A DNA stretch of 64,000 nucleotides, from the NCBI RefSeq assembly GCF_000383955.1, contig NZ_KB913013.1:5227694-5291693 (forward strand), written 5' to 3'. This document shows positions 34,037-42,724 of this stretch, in pieces; the stretch's first letter is position 1, and each line of letters opens with the position of its first letter. The notes beneath the pieces were generated by a model. The model was not told the origin of the DNA, searched no databases, and saw only the letters and a program-made list of their open reading frames with translations. This stretch comes from Rudanella lutea DSM 19387. Lineage in GTDB: Bacteria; Bacteroidota; Bacteroidia; Cytophagales; Spirosomataceae. Made by a program: the position numbers and the translations under genes.

Positions 34037-36885
34037 TAAAAGCCTTGCCGTTTCATCTGGGCTTTTACGCCCCGCATGTTGTACGTGAGCGTGAGCATTC
34101 CGTAGCGTGAGATGGTTTGTACCCGCTCGTTGGTCACAAAGTTCTGGAACGCCGACAGGTTCACGCCGAGGTTCCGGTTGAGGGCATCGTACAGTGTCCC
34201 CCGAACCTCCCAACGTTTTTCTTTGCCCAGAATTTTGTACACCGACGCGTTCAGAATCGGCACGTGCTGGTTGAACCCAAAGCGCTCGTTGATAAACACG
34301 CGGTAGTTGAGGTTGCTGTTGATGTAAAAATCGCCCGGTAACCGAATGTTCATTTCGCCCCCGTAGGTGTAGTTGTAGATGGTCTGATTCTGGCGCGTAT
34401 CCACCGAGAAGTTTACTTTCTGAATACCCCATTCCCCATTGGCATATAGCGTAAACCAGTCGACGGGGGTGAGGTCGAGACGGGCGCGGAACGTGTAGTT
34501 CTGGTTTTTGCTCGTGTTTAGCACCCGGTTGATATACAGTAAGTTTTCGCCGTAGCTGGTGTTGGTACCAAAGCCCAGGTTCGACTTTGTTTTCTTCAAC
34601 GGGAAGCTGAAGTTGGTGTACGCGCCCACGTTGAAACCGCCCGAAATATTCTCGGGTCGGGTGGTAGTTACGAGCGTGGTTGGGTCGATGACCTGGTTAT
34701 ACACAACCTGGTTGGTGAAGTAGTTGTAGTTGATATTGCCCCAGAAATTAGTGAAACTACCGGGGTTGAAATAGCTGAAACCACCCCAAAGATTATGGGC
34801 CTGCGATGGCAGCAGATTGGGGTTCCCCTGACGGATAAACAGCGGGTTTGAGTTGTCGACAATGGGCTGCAAATCGCGCGCGGAGGGCATCTGCGTGTTC
34901 ACGCTGTAGTTGAAATTCAGGTAGCGGTTGTTTTTGAGGTCGTAGTTGAGCCCTACCGACGGGATAATGTTCATAAACGTCCGGTTGATCTTTGACCGCA
35001 GGAATGAAGACTGATCATTGGCATACTCCCCGTCGAGGTCGAACCGCTGCGCGGCTGCGCCCACCGTCAGGTTGATGCCCTTGTGCGAATACCGGACACT
35101 CGTGCCGAGCCGGTTATACAGGTAGTTGTTCTCGTAGTACAGGCTGAGCGAATCGAGCCGGGGCATCTGACCCGCGCTGCCCTCGCGCATGCGGTCGTAC
35201 ACATCGCGGTCGGCTACGTCGCGCCGGAGGCTGAAATTGTAAAAGCTCTCCCAGAAAAACTTCTTCTTAAACGGCTCAGTAAACAGCAGGCTGGCTTTGT
35301 ACTCGTTGCTCACGCTGTTGGTGCGCTGGTCCTGTCGCTGGGCGAGGGTCGCCCGCGGGTTTTCAAAAAACTGGGTGGATGTATTCAGATCCAGTTGGCT
35401 CTCTGAGGTGTTGGTCAGAATCGACGCCGATGCGGCAAAGTTGCGGCCTTTGGTTTTGAACTTCCGCCGGAACAGTAAGGTGTTGGCCATGCCGAGCGAC
35501 TGCCCCGAGCTGGTGTTGTTACGAATGTTGCGGGTTGTCAGTGTCTCGCCGTTACGAAATAGGCTCTGTTCGGCCTGTAACAAGCCGCTATTGGTGCCAA
35601 ATCGGCTATTGTTCAGGAAAATAAGGGTACTCATTGAGTCAAGAGCCTGTTCAAACCGGATGCTTCCCCGGTGGTTGGAGTTGACGTTGATTTGTCCGCT
35701 GGTGTCGGCGGTCAGAATCGAAAGGTTGCCCGGCAAAAAGTTCTCGCGTGAGCGGAGTGCATCGAGCGACAGGCGGGTGCGGCTGTAGTAGTAGTTGCTG
35801 CTGAGTTTGGTTTTCTTGGTGTCGTAATTGTAGTTGGCACCGCCCGCCTGATTATCCGAGAAACCCCGGCCGCGGCCGCCTGTTACCGGAATCGAGAGGC
35901 TTTCCTGATCGTCGCCGAACATAATAAACCGACCGCCGTTGAAGCCAAAATCGGCTTCGTCGTTCCAGTTAAAGGAGTTACTCCCCCGGAAATCCTGATA
36001 GTCGTTCCACGACAGCCCCGTTTGGTTGGTGTTGTTGGCGAGGCCAATCACCGAGAATTGCTGTTTCGTGTCAAACTTATTGTAGTTGCCTTTTATCTCA
36101 CCCCGGGCCCGGTTGTCGCGGTCGGGCACCAGGTCGCTGCCGCCCCCGGCAACCAGCTTGCCAAAGCCCCCTTTCTTGAAGTTGTCTTTCAGTTCGAGGT
36201 TTACGGTTTTCTCCTTCTTGCCGTCGTCCACACCGGTAATCTTGGCCTGTTCGCTTTTGTCGGTAAACACCTGCACTTTCGAGATGGCATCGGCGGGCAG
36301 GTTCTTGGTAGCCATCTTCGGGTCGCTGCCAAAAAAGCTCTTGCCGTCTACGGTCACCCGTTTTACTTCCTGCCCCTGCGCCCGGATATTTCCCTCCTGA
36401 TCGACCTGCACGCCGGGGAGCTTGCGCAGCAGTTCCTCCACCGTGGAGCCGGGTGGTACCTTAAACGTGGCCGCGTTGTATTCAATGGTATCGCCTTTGA
36501 TGGTGAGCGGGGCACGGGCCGTTTTGACCACTACTTCAAACAACTCTTTCGTGATGGGCTTCAGTTTCAGCTCGCCCAGGTCGAGCTCATTGCCGTCGGG
36601 GGGGGTAATGGTGCGGTTAAACGGAATCGAACCGACGTACGAAATCTTGAGCAGATAGGTGCCGCGTTTCAGGTTCTTGAACTGAAAAGCGCCGGTTTCG
36701 GAGGTGCGGGTGAAGTTGACAAGTGCCGAATCTTTGGGCGTGAGAAGCATTACGGTGGCCCCGTTGAGGGCCACTGCACTCGTGTCGACGGCTTTGCCCA
36801 ACAGGTTGAAGCGGGCCGGAGCTGATTGGGCAAATACGCCCGTCATCAACAGGCACAGTAAGCCCGTGAGTATAAAGGTTTTCAT
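34036..36885 (-). CDS. TonB-dependent receptor, OMP_b-brl_3 type
   Basis: 949 residues. Signal peptide ending VFAQ; carboxypeptidase-regulatory-like domain (about 25-115); plug domain with VEELLRKLPGVQVDQEGNIRAQGQEVKRVTVDGKSFFGSDP; a long barrel of aromatic-ended strands to the C-terminus. The plug motif of this subfamily differs from nutrient SusC receptors. It would pass a substrate across the outer membrane, or anchor one, with the adjacent GLPGLI protein. Substrate unknown. Promoter at 36921; the stop lies on the modular hairpin arm. Confidence 0.93.
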   Translation of the reverse strand: MKTFILTGLLCLLMTGVFAQSAPARFNLLGKAVDTSAVALNGATVMLLTPKDSALVNFTRTSETGAFQFKNLKRGTYLLKISYVGSIPFNRTITPPDGNELDLGELKLKPITKELFEVVVKTARAPLTIKGDTIEYNAATFKVPPGSTVEELLRKLPGVQVDQEGNIRAQGQEVKRVTVDGKSFFGSDPKMATKNLPADAISKVQVFTDKSEQAKITGVDDGKKEKTVNLELKDNFKKGGFGKLVAGGGSDLVPDRDNRARGEIKGNYNKFDTKQQFSVIGLANNTNQTGLSWNDYQDFRGSNSFNWNDEADFGFNGGRFIMFGDDQESLSIPVTGGRGRGFSDNQAGGANYNYDTKKTKLSSNYYYSRTRLSLDALRSRENFLPGNLSILTADTSGQINVNSNHRGSIRFEQALDSMSTLIFLNNSRFGTNSGLLQAEQSLFRNGETLTTRNIRNNTSSGQSLGMANTLLFRRKFKTKGRNFAASASILTNTSESQLDLNTSTQFFENPRATLAQRQDQRTNSVSNEYKASLLFTEPFKKKFFWESFYNFSLRRDVADRDVYDRMREGSAGQMPRLDSLSLYYENNYLYNRLGTSVRYSHKGINLTVGAAAQRFDLDGEYANDQSSFLRSKINRTFMNIIPSVGLNYDLKNNRYLNFNYSVNTQMPSARDLQPIVDNSNPLFIRQGNPNLLPSQAHNLWGGFSYFNPGSFTNFWGNINYNYFTNQVVYNQVIDPTTLVTTTRPENISGGFNVGAYTNFSFPLKKTKSNLGFGTNTSYGENLLYINRVLNTSKNQNYTFRARLDLTPVDWFTLYANGEWGIQKVNFSVDTRQNQTIYNYTYGGEMNIRLPGDFYINSNLNYRVFINERFGFNQHVPILNASVYKILGKEKRWEVRGTLYDALNRNLGVNLSAFQNFVTNERVQTISRYGMLTLTYNMRGVKAQMKRQGF

Positions 36886-36920
36886 AAACGAAAAGGTAAA
36901 GGTGTGCTAAACGAACGGGG

Positions 36921-36928
36921 CAAAAGTA
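36921..36928 (-). promoter_or_regulatory. promoter -7 element for the receptor gene
   Basis: Minus-strand TACTTTTG, 35 nt before the ATG at 36885, with A-tracts about 35-70 bp further upstream. Confidence 0.6.
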
Positions 36929-37221
36929 AGTACTTGGAGTGTAACTGATTGTTAAATAACGAAAAAAATAGTTAAAAAAACTAAAAAAATAGTTAAGCAG
37001 TCTGCTTGCTCACAGAAAGACGATGCAAACAGGGGTGGAGTTGCATAAAACGGTTTAAAAAAATGAGAAAACGGTAAACCATCCGTAGCGTGAGGGCCGT
37101 GGGTCGTATTCATCGCGCTTCCTCAGCTCCTGTCTGTGATGAACAAGCTGTTTTGGTTTAGCTCTGTTTGTACGACTACTGTCTGTGGCTGGCGACTTTG
37201 GAGTAGGGTATAGAGTGGTAG

Positions 37222-37270
37222 ACCCCTGCCAGCGGTCAGAGACTCCACAACGGAAGTTGCTGGCAGGGGT
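37222..37270. terminator. hairpin after the sensor kinase gene
   Basis: Perfect 12-bp arms ACCCCTGCCAGC (37222-37233) and GCTGGCAGGGGT (37259-37270), loop 25 nt. No strong T run. Lies downstream of the minus-strand kinase gene. Confidence 0.6.
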
Positions 37271-37303
37271 TCATGGAGCGCAAGTGGTTAACTGCAGGGA
37301 TCT

Positions 37304-38545
37304 CTAATTCTTAACTTCTCTGCCCCCGTCGTCGGTAGGGGCATACTGGCTGGGCAGTATAATGCGAAACGTAGTGCCTACGCCTGCCTGACTATCCACA
37401 GCCATTTTGCCTTTGAGCAGGCTACAGAGTAGTTTCACAATATGCAGACCCAACCCTTCGCCCCGGCCGGGTTTATGCGGGGTGTTGAGCGCCTGCCCCA
37501 GGCCGGGACCGGTGTCGGTAACGGTGAAATGCCACCACGCATCATTTTCTATTCCCCAGCTCAACGTGACCCCACCCGTAGCGGTGTATTTAAGGGCGTT
37601 CAGGAGCAGGTTTTGGGCAATGCGTTGCACCTTCACACTGTCGCTTAGTACGGGTAGCTTTTCGGGGCCGAGCAGGCTCAGGTAGAGGTTACGCTCCCCT
37701 GCATACGTTTGTAAACTGTCGGCAACCCGATGTAGCAGTTGAGCCGCGTCGAAGTCTTCGAGGTACAGCACCTCATGGCCGGCTTCGAGCCGGGCAAGGT
37801 CCATAAGTTGCGTCAACAGGCCCGTTACTTTCGAGAGGTTGCGCTGAAGCATCTGGAGCATCTGCGTGCGTACTTGCTCCGAATTGTCGGGCTGATCGAG
37901 GAGGTAGGCCGCCCCGCTCATAACTCCGAAGCTGCCTTTCAGGTCGTGCGAGGCCATCCGCAGCAGGTTGCTACGCTGACGAATCAGGTCGTTCAGGCCA
38001 TTGAGACTTTGCTGGAGTTTGGAGGCCCGGTCGGCGGCCATCTGCTTTTGCAGGGTATGGTACTGGCCTACGCTTCCGCTGATAAGCTCGTGGACCAGGC
38101 GGGTGGTAATCTGACCGGCTTCGAGAAGAACAGCTGGCTCATGAACAGGGTGATTGGCCCAGAAGTCCTTCTCCTGATGCGTAATGCACTGGTGAAGGTG
38201 CGCAATTTCACCCATCAACTCCTGAAGGGTGTACCCTTTCTGCCAGCGGTGCAGGCCATGTTCCTGCGCAAGCTCATCGGGGTTTAGCTCGGTTTGGCTC
38301 AGTAACTCAGAAACCAACTGGTTGGGCAGATTCAGGGCCGCCTGAATTTCCATACGCTGGGCCAGGGTGGCCAGTAGGTCGGGAATGCGGCCCCATTGCT
38401 CATCGGGTGAGAGCATCAGGCCCGCCCGCAGGTTCGCGTCGCGCAGGCAGGCGTCCCGCCAGTTGTGCAGAATTGTGTCTTTATGTGTAAGCAGATAGGC
38501 GCCCAGGTCGGCCAAAGAAGGGCTGCCTGCCAATGGTGCTGACAT
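37304..38545 (-). CDS. cytosolic sensor histidine kinase with RsbRD-like N-terminus
   Basis: 413 residues, no transmembrane helix. The N-terminal 160 residues are helical and resemble RsbR-type sensor domains (W-x-DAC, WQKGYTLQELMGEIAHLHQCI). A HisKA domain follows with the phosphorylated H200 in MASHDLKGSFG. The C-terminal ATPase domain has NLLLNALKYT (N box), TVTDTGPGLG and GRGEGLGLHIVKLL (G boxes). It diverges from a single-domain receiver gene at 38821, its likely partner. Stimulus unknown, expected cytoplasmic. Confidence 0.9.
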   Translation of the reverse strand: MSAPLAGSPSLADLGAYLLTHKDTILHNWRDACLRDANLRAGLMLSPDEQWGRIPDLLATLAQRMEIQAALNLPNQLVSELLSQTELNPDELAQEHGLHRWQKGYTLQELMGEIAHLHQCITHQEKDFWANHPVHEPAVLLEAGQITTRLVHELISGSVGQYHTLQKQMAADRASKLQQSLNGLNDLIRQRSNLLRMASHDLKGSFGVMSGAAYLLDQPDNSEQVRTQMLQMLQRNLSKVTGLLTQLMDLARLEAGHEVLYLEDFDAAQLLHRVADSLQTYAGERNLYLSLLGPEKLPVLSDSVKVQRIAQNLLLNALKYTATGGVTLSWGIENDAWWHFTVTDTGPGLGQALNTPHKPGRGEGLGLHIVKLLCSLLKGKMAVDSQAGVGTTFRIILPSQYAPTDDGGREVKN

Positions 38546-38720
38546 AGTTTACAGGTAGTGACAAATGGCTGACTTCTTCTAAAACAACGGGTTGTTTACG
38601 AAGGTTGGCAAACATTTGGGTAAAAAAGAGTGTATTGATGGAACGGTTGCTGTTTGCGATACGGTCGGTATCCCGGCGACTGCCCAAAAACGGAGGGTCT
38701 AAATAGCGATATTTTTCTCG

Positions 38721-38728
38721 TAAATTTG
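38721..38728 (+). promoter_or_regulatory. promoter -7 element for the receiver gene
   Basis: TAAATTTG, about 93 nt before the chosen ATG at 38821 and 39 nt before an alternative ATG at 38767. Confidence 0.55.
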
Positions 38729-38820
38729 ACCTCAGCCGTTTTTAGCAACCACCGTAAGGCGGCCGTATGTGTTACGAAACCTCTAAACGATTCATTGTGC
38801 CTTCCACCAGTCGAGATCGA

Positions 38821-39255
38821 ATGCCCACCGTTTTGGTTATTGAAGATAACCTCGATCAGCAAGTCCTTATTCGTTATGCGCTCCAGCAGGCCATGCCTAC
38901 CGTTGAGCCCGTCTGTGTATCGGGGGCCGATGATGCCATGGCTTATCTCGATGGCTGTGTCCAGAATGGCCGTGACCTGCCCCGTCTGATCTTGCTCGAC
39001 CTGTACCTGCCCACTGCCGAAGATGGCTGGCAGTTGTTGCAACGCATAAAGGAGTATCCTATTCAGCGTCGGTTACCGGTGGTTGTACTGAGCGTTTCGA
39101 ATGTCGATGAAGACATTGAGCGTTCGTACGCTTTGGGTGCTAACTCATACATTGCCAAGCCGCTCGACTTTGAGCAGTGGCTGCAGTATTTTCGAACGCT
39201 CCGTACGTACTGGCTCGAAACCGTTACCCTGCCCCGGCAGGTGTATAACTATTAA
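38821..39255 (+). CDS. single-domain response regulator
   Basis: 144 residues, receiver domain only. Acidic pocket E8/D9, phospho-acceptor D60 in LILLDLYLPTAEDGW, switch residue in VVVLSVS, and the conserved Lys in SYIAKPL. There is no output domain, so it must act through protein contacts, like Rcp1/CheY-type receivers. Divergent from the RsbRD-like kinase, a pairing typical for such receivers. Start set at the ATG just before PTVLVIEDN; an ATG at 38767 would add 18 residues. Ends 2 bp from a convergent gene. Confidence 0.9.
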   Translation: MPTVLVIEDNLDQQVLIRYALQQAMPTVEPVCVSGADDAMAYLDGCVQNGRDLPRLILLDLYLPTAEDGWQLLQRIKEYPIQRRLPVVVLSVSNVDEDIERSYALGANSYIAKPLDFEQWLQYFRTLRTYWLETVTLPRQVYNY

Positions 39256-39257
39256 AC

Positions 39258-40154
39258 TCAGGCATCCCATTGCCCACGGGCCACAGGCTGCACTTTGCCG
39301 CCAATCCGAAGCAGATAATCGCCATTGGTTAGTAGCTCCCCGTGGTGATACAAGAGCGATGGCCTCGGAATAGCGTAGCCCTGCTCTACACGCAGCCGCA
39401 GCGTCGGGTTGTTTAGTACCTGATGCTTTAGCAGATAAGCCAGCAAACATCCGTTGGCGCTGCCAGTGGCCGAATCTTCAATCACAGAGGCATTCATCGG
39501 GTAAAACATCCGGCACGATACGTCGTGTTGCGGTTCGTAGGTCTCGGTGGTAAATACCAGACAGCCCATCCGGACAGCTCCCATATGCCGGCTATGTTGC
39601 TGCAAAAAGGCCAGAAAAGCGGCCGTATCGGGTACCATATCATGCAGCACCCGGCGCGACCGAACCGGCACAATCAGAAACAGGATACCGGTTGATACCT
39701 CCTCCAGCGCAAAGTCAGACAGAATATCGGTAGGGGAGATGCCCAGAAACCGGGCTACCTCGGCGGCCTCGTACCGGTTGCCAAAGGTGGGCTGTTTCTG
39801 TTCCATCCACAATACATCTTCCTCGGCAGTAACCGCAATGGGGCCTACCCCCAAATTCAGCACCAGTTGACGCGGGTTGCCCGGCAGAAGGTGTTTTCGG
39901 AGTACGTAGGCGGTTCCGAGCGTAGGGTGACCCGCAAAAGGCAGCTCCTGATCGGGCGTAAAAATGCGCACATTGGCCTCATTTTCGCCCAGGCTGCGAG
40001 TATCAACAAAGGTTGTTTCGGCGAAGTTGATTTCGCGGGCTATGGCGAGCATATGCTCAGTGCTAAGGTCGCCAGTGTGTTCAAAAACGGCTAACTGGTT
40101 GCCCTGATACTTTTTCTCGGCGAATACGTCGACGATGTGAAATGAATGCGGCAT
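39258..40154 (-). CDS. PhzF family isomerase-like protein
   Basis: 298 residues, two-lobed diaminopimelate-epimerase-like fold. Family motifs: VDVFAEKKYQGNQLAVF, NFAETTFV with the conserved catalytic Glu, PFAGHPTLGTAYVL, and EDSATGSANGCLLAYL (usually DPATGSA). PhzF acts in phenazine synthesis, but most members lie outside such pathways and their substrate is unknown; no phenazine genes are here. Start at 40154 precedes the core. Confidence 0.9.
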   Translation of the reverse strand: MPHSFHIVDVFAEKKYQGNQLAVFEHTGDLSTEHMLAIAREINFAETTFVDTRSLGENEANVRIFTPDQELPFAGHPTLGTAYVLRKHLLPGNPRQLVLNLGVGPIAVTAEEDVLWMEQKQPTFGNRYEAAEVARFLGISPTDILSDFALEEVSTGILFLIVPVRSRRVLHDMVPDTAAFLAFLQQHSRHMGAVRMGCLVFTTETYEPQHDVSCRMFYPMNASVIEDSATGSANGCLLAYLLKHQVLNNPTLRLRVEQGYAIPRPSLLYHHGELLTNGDYLLRIGGKVQPVARGQWDA

Positions 40155-40238
40155 ACGAAAGTTGAAGGGTCTCCGGGTAGCTGACAGTTGGCCACCTACC
40201 GGGCCCGTCGGCAAACTACAACGCCAACGCCCAATCGC

Positions 40239-40270
40239 CAAAAAAGGCCGGTTGAATTGGGCCCCTTTTT
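40239..40270. terminator. A/T-flanked hairpin between two minus genes
   Basis: AAAAAGG (within 40239-40248) faces CCTTTTT (40264-40270) with GC-rich GGCC/GGCC inside. Works as a terminator for the hypothetical gene 40269-40676 upstream of phzF. Confidence 0.6.
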
Positions 40271-40676
40271 ATCGCCGTACCGTAACGGGGCGAGTCAGAT
40301 TTCTCAGTTCTGAGAGGGCAAGCTGTACGCTCGATTCGTTATTACGGTACAGGCCGGCAGCCAGCGCTACAGACAATGCGCCTATATTCAACGCCTTGGC
40401 TTGCTCGTCGGTGGTGTGCAGGGCATGGGCAGCCTGATCAACGAGTTGGATTGAGGTAGTCAGTGCGGGTTCGAGCGATTCGTTCAGGAGGAGGTAAGCC
40501 CGCTCGTCGATTTCCTGCGCCCGGGTAAGCAGGCTGTTCTGGTAGGCGTTCAGATCATAATGCTGAACGGTACTCAGTTCGGTCCAGTGGCTTGCCTGGT
40601 ACATAGTCAGGTTGCGCGCCATTTCGCGCCATACCTGAGCCATTTGGTTCAATTGTGTACGGGTCAGTTCGCCCAT
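40269..40676 (-). CDS. hypothetical all-helical protein
   Basis: 135 residues from MGELTRTQLNQMAQVW. Predominantly helical, with Gln, Leu and Ala heptad-like spacing (NSLLTRAQEIDERAYLLLNESLEPALTTSIQLVDQAAHAL). No signal peptide or motif; family not recognised. A longer start (40763) would overlap low-information sequence and was not chosen. Possibly a cytosolic helical bundle. Confidence 0.5.
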   Translation of the reverse strand: MGELTRTQLNQMAQVWREMARNLTMYQASHWTELSTVQHYDLNAYQNSLLTRAQEIDERAYLLLNESLEPALTTSIQLVDQAAHALHTTDEQAKALNIGALSVALAAGLYRNNESSVQLALSELRNLTRPVTVRR

Positions 40677-40853
40677 GGGTTGTCTTAGGTAAAATTCGCG
40701 GGCTGTCAGAGAGCAGGCAGGCGAATGGTAAAGACCGGAAAAAGAAGTAAGGCAAGTTAACAAAGCGGCCCGCAGGAGTCAATTACGGGCAAAAACTTTC
40801 GAACGAACGGTCAACTCTTCAAACCACCGGTATTTGTTCGTTGTTTTCCGAAT

Positions 40854-41801
40854 ATGATAACTGCCCCACTTAACGTTGGCTATGCCTGTATCAACCTGAG
40901 TTTGCAGGCCGAGAAGATCACCACAACCCGGGGGATGATCAAGAAAACATTCACTGAAAAAGGCATTCAGTACGCATCCCAGCTGGCTCTGCAAAATGTT
41001 CAGGATTTGCTGAAAGTGGTCGACTGGAATCTGACGCACGGTTTCCGACTATTTCGCGTCACCTCCGACCTGTTTCCGTGGGCTTCAGAGTACCGGATCG
41101 GTCAGTTACCCGACTATGTCGAGATTCGGGCCGTGCTCGAAGAAATCGGTAGCCGCCCCATCCGCCTGACGGTTCACCCCGGCCCGTTCAATCATCTGGC
41201 GGGTCAGGGTAAGGTACTTGCCAACACCATCACCGATCTGGAATACCATTCGGAACTGTTTGATCTGATGGGCCTGACGCCCTCTCACTGGAACAAAATC
41301 AATATTCACGCGGGTGGTACCTACGGCGATAAAGCCGCCACGCTGGGCCGGTTTGCCGATAATTTCCGGAAGCTGTCCCAAAACCTGCGGGCCCGGCTGA
41401 CGGTGGAAAACGACGACCGGACGTCGCTCTATTCGGTACGGGATTTGCTCGGTCTGCATGAGGATATCGGCATCCCGATTGTGTTTGATTATTTCCATCA
41501 CTCGCTGCACCCCGATGGGCAAACCGAAGAGGAAGCGTTTCTGATGGCCTACAATACCTGGGATGTGCGGCCTGTGTTTCATTACTCCGACTCGCGGCAG
41601 GAGCGCGAAGACCCCAAAGCCCGGCGCGAAGCCCATGCCGATTGGCTGTATGCCCCGGCGAACACGTACGGGAAAGAGGTTGATATTGTGTTTGAGTCGA
41701 AAATGAAAGAACTGGCCATTATGCGGTTGCGGGGCGACGATTTCGAGATGACCCCAAAACTAACCAAGCTGCTGAGTCAGCTGGGGGCTTCGGCCGACTG
41801 A
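40854..41801 (+). CDS. uvsE: UV damage endonuclease UvdE
   Basis: 315 residues. TIM-barrel motifs of UVDE in order: VGYACINLSL, FRLFRVTSDLFPWAS, RLTVHPGPFNHLA, NKINIHAGGTYGDKAATL, RLTVENDDRTSLYSV, GIPIVFDYFHHSLHP. The His, Glu and Asp residues in these form the metal site. It nicks DNA next to UV photoproducts, an alternative to UvrABC excision. Single gene, downstream of a hypothetical on the other strand, convergent with the TetR gene across a terminator. Confidence 0.95.
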   Translation: MITAPLNVGYACINLSLQAEKITTTRGMIKKTFTEKGIQYASQLALQNVQDLLKVVDWNLTHGFRLFRVTSDLFPWASEYRIGQLPDYVEIRAVLEEIGSRPIRLTVHPGPFNHLAGQGKVLANTITDLEYHSELFDLMGLTPSHWNKINIHAGGTYGDKAATLGRFADNFRKLSQNLRARLTVENDDRTSLYSVRDLLGLHEDIGIPIVFDYFHHSLHPDGQTEEEAFLMAYNTWDVRPVFHYSDSRQEREDPKARREAHADWLYAPANTYGKEVDIVFESKMKELAIMRLRGDDFEMTPKLTKLLSQLGASAD

Positions 41802-41809
41802 GTAGGTAC

Positions 41810-41836
41810 AAAAAAACGGGGAGTAAATGCTCCCCG
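41810..41836 (-). terminator. intrinsic terminator of the TetR gene
   Basis: Stem CGGGGAG/CTCCCCG (41817-41823, 41830-41836), loop TAAATG; on the minus strand followed by a run of seven T (41810-41816). Confidence 0.9.
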
Positions 41837-41848
41837 GTTCGGATTAGT

Positions 41849-42553
41849 TCAGGCTTGTTCAAGAACGGGTTTTTCCAAAGATGCGAACAGCAGGTGGCGC
41901 AGAAAATCCAGTAGCTGATCGTCGTTTTGGGCGGCCTTGAAATCGGTGAGCGAGGGCAGGTGCTGCATGAAAAAGGTCTGGTAGTGAGCCATCTCAACGA
42001 GTGTGCTGGCCAACGAACGGGCAAACGGGTAGTCGGGTTGCTGTTCGAGGATAATATCGGCAATACGTCCGCACAAATCCTTGTAGGGCTTGAATAGCTG
42101 CTGCCGATTGTCTTCGGTAACGTGGTGCGTGAGGTAAGCCTTGCTGGCCTCCCGAATCACAATGCTGTGCAGCATTTTCAGGTCGATTCCGTCGGCGCCA
42201 TTGCTCTCGGGGGCATGGCTCAGATCTTTCAGAAGCAATAACCGCAACACTCGCTCTAGTTTTTCGTGCGGGTCTTTGAGGTTGTTAGTCTGAAAAATAA
42301 GCTGATACTCGGCCCAGCGCCAGTACCACGCAACCAGATACACGAGCAACCGGTGTTTGTTTTCAAAATAGCGATAAATGCTGGCTTCTTTGGTGCCAAT
42401 CCGATCGGCCAGCTTGCGGAAGGTGGCATCTTCAAAACCAAGTTCGCCAAATAGCGCAATGCCTTGCCGCACAATTTTGCGGCCGAGTTCAGAACTCTCC
42501 GGGTCGCGCAAAAACAAATGCTCGTTCATGCGCACGTGTACTGTATATTCCAT
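41849..42553 (-). CDS. TetR/AcrR family transcriptional regulator
   Basis: 234 residues. N-terminal helix-turn-helix: GIALFGELGFEDATFRKLADRIGTKEASIYRYFENKHRLLVYLVAW. The C-terminal region is helical and ligand-binding-like. A strong GGAGG precedes the ATG, fixing the start at 42553. Divergent from an export operon whose promoter carries a 15-bp palindrome (42637-42651). TetR proteins usually repress such neighbours and release on binding a small molecule, so that is the inferred role. Confidence 0.93.
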   Translation of the reverse strand: MEYTVHVRMNEHLFLRDPESSELGRKIVRQGIALFGELGFEDATFRKLADRIGTKEASIYRYFENKHRLLVYLVAWYWRWAEYQLIFQTNNLKDPHEKLERVLRLLLLKDLSHAPESNGADGIDLKMLHSIVIREASKAYLTHHVTEDNRQQLFKPYKDLCGRIADIILEQQPDYPFARSLASTLVEMAHYQTFFMQHLPSLTDFKAAQNDDQLLDFLRHLLFASLEKPVLEQA

Positions 42554-42629
42554 GAATCCTCCAAATAAGCCGCTCAGCCGTAATTCGTGTAAGTAATGAA
42601 CAAAAAAGGGGAAATAAAAGTTTTAATGA

Positions 42630-42637
42630 TACGTTTG
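42630..42637 (+). promoter_or_regulatory. promoter -7 element of the export operon
   Basis: TACGTTTG, overlapping by one base the palindrome at 42637-42651. The first gene begins at 42725, so the leader is about 85 nt. Confidence 0.6.
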
Positions 42638-42651
42638 ATAGTAATACTATC
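42637..42651. promoter_or_regulatory. perfect 7-1-7 palindrome, probable TetR operator
   Basis: GATAGTA-A-TACTATC. It covers the predicted transcription start of the export operon, the classic position for a repressor. Binding by the TetR protein at 41849-42553 is inference. Confidence 0.6.
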
Positions 42652-42724
42652 GAGCGCGTTGTTGAGCTTCTACCCTCGATTCAATTGCAATTAGGGTATC
42701 AATCTTTCTAATGAAACAATAACT

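Larger units (their letters stand above)
36886..37303. other. 418-bp spacer: promoter, A-tracts and a terminator
   Basis: Contains the receptor promoter (36921-36928), an A-tract region with a repeated AAAAAATAGTTAA (about 36962-36996) that could be an UP-type element for it, and the terminator 37222-37270. I see no gene in it. Confidence 0.55.
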
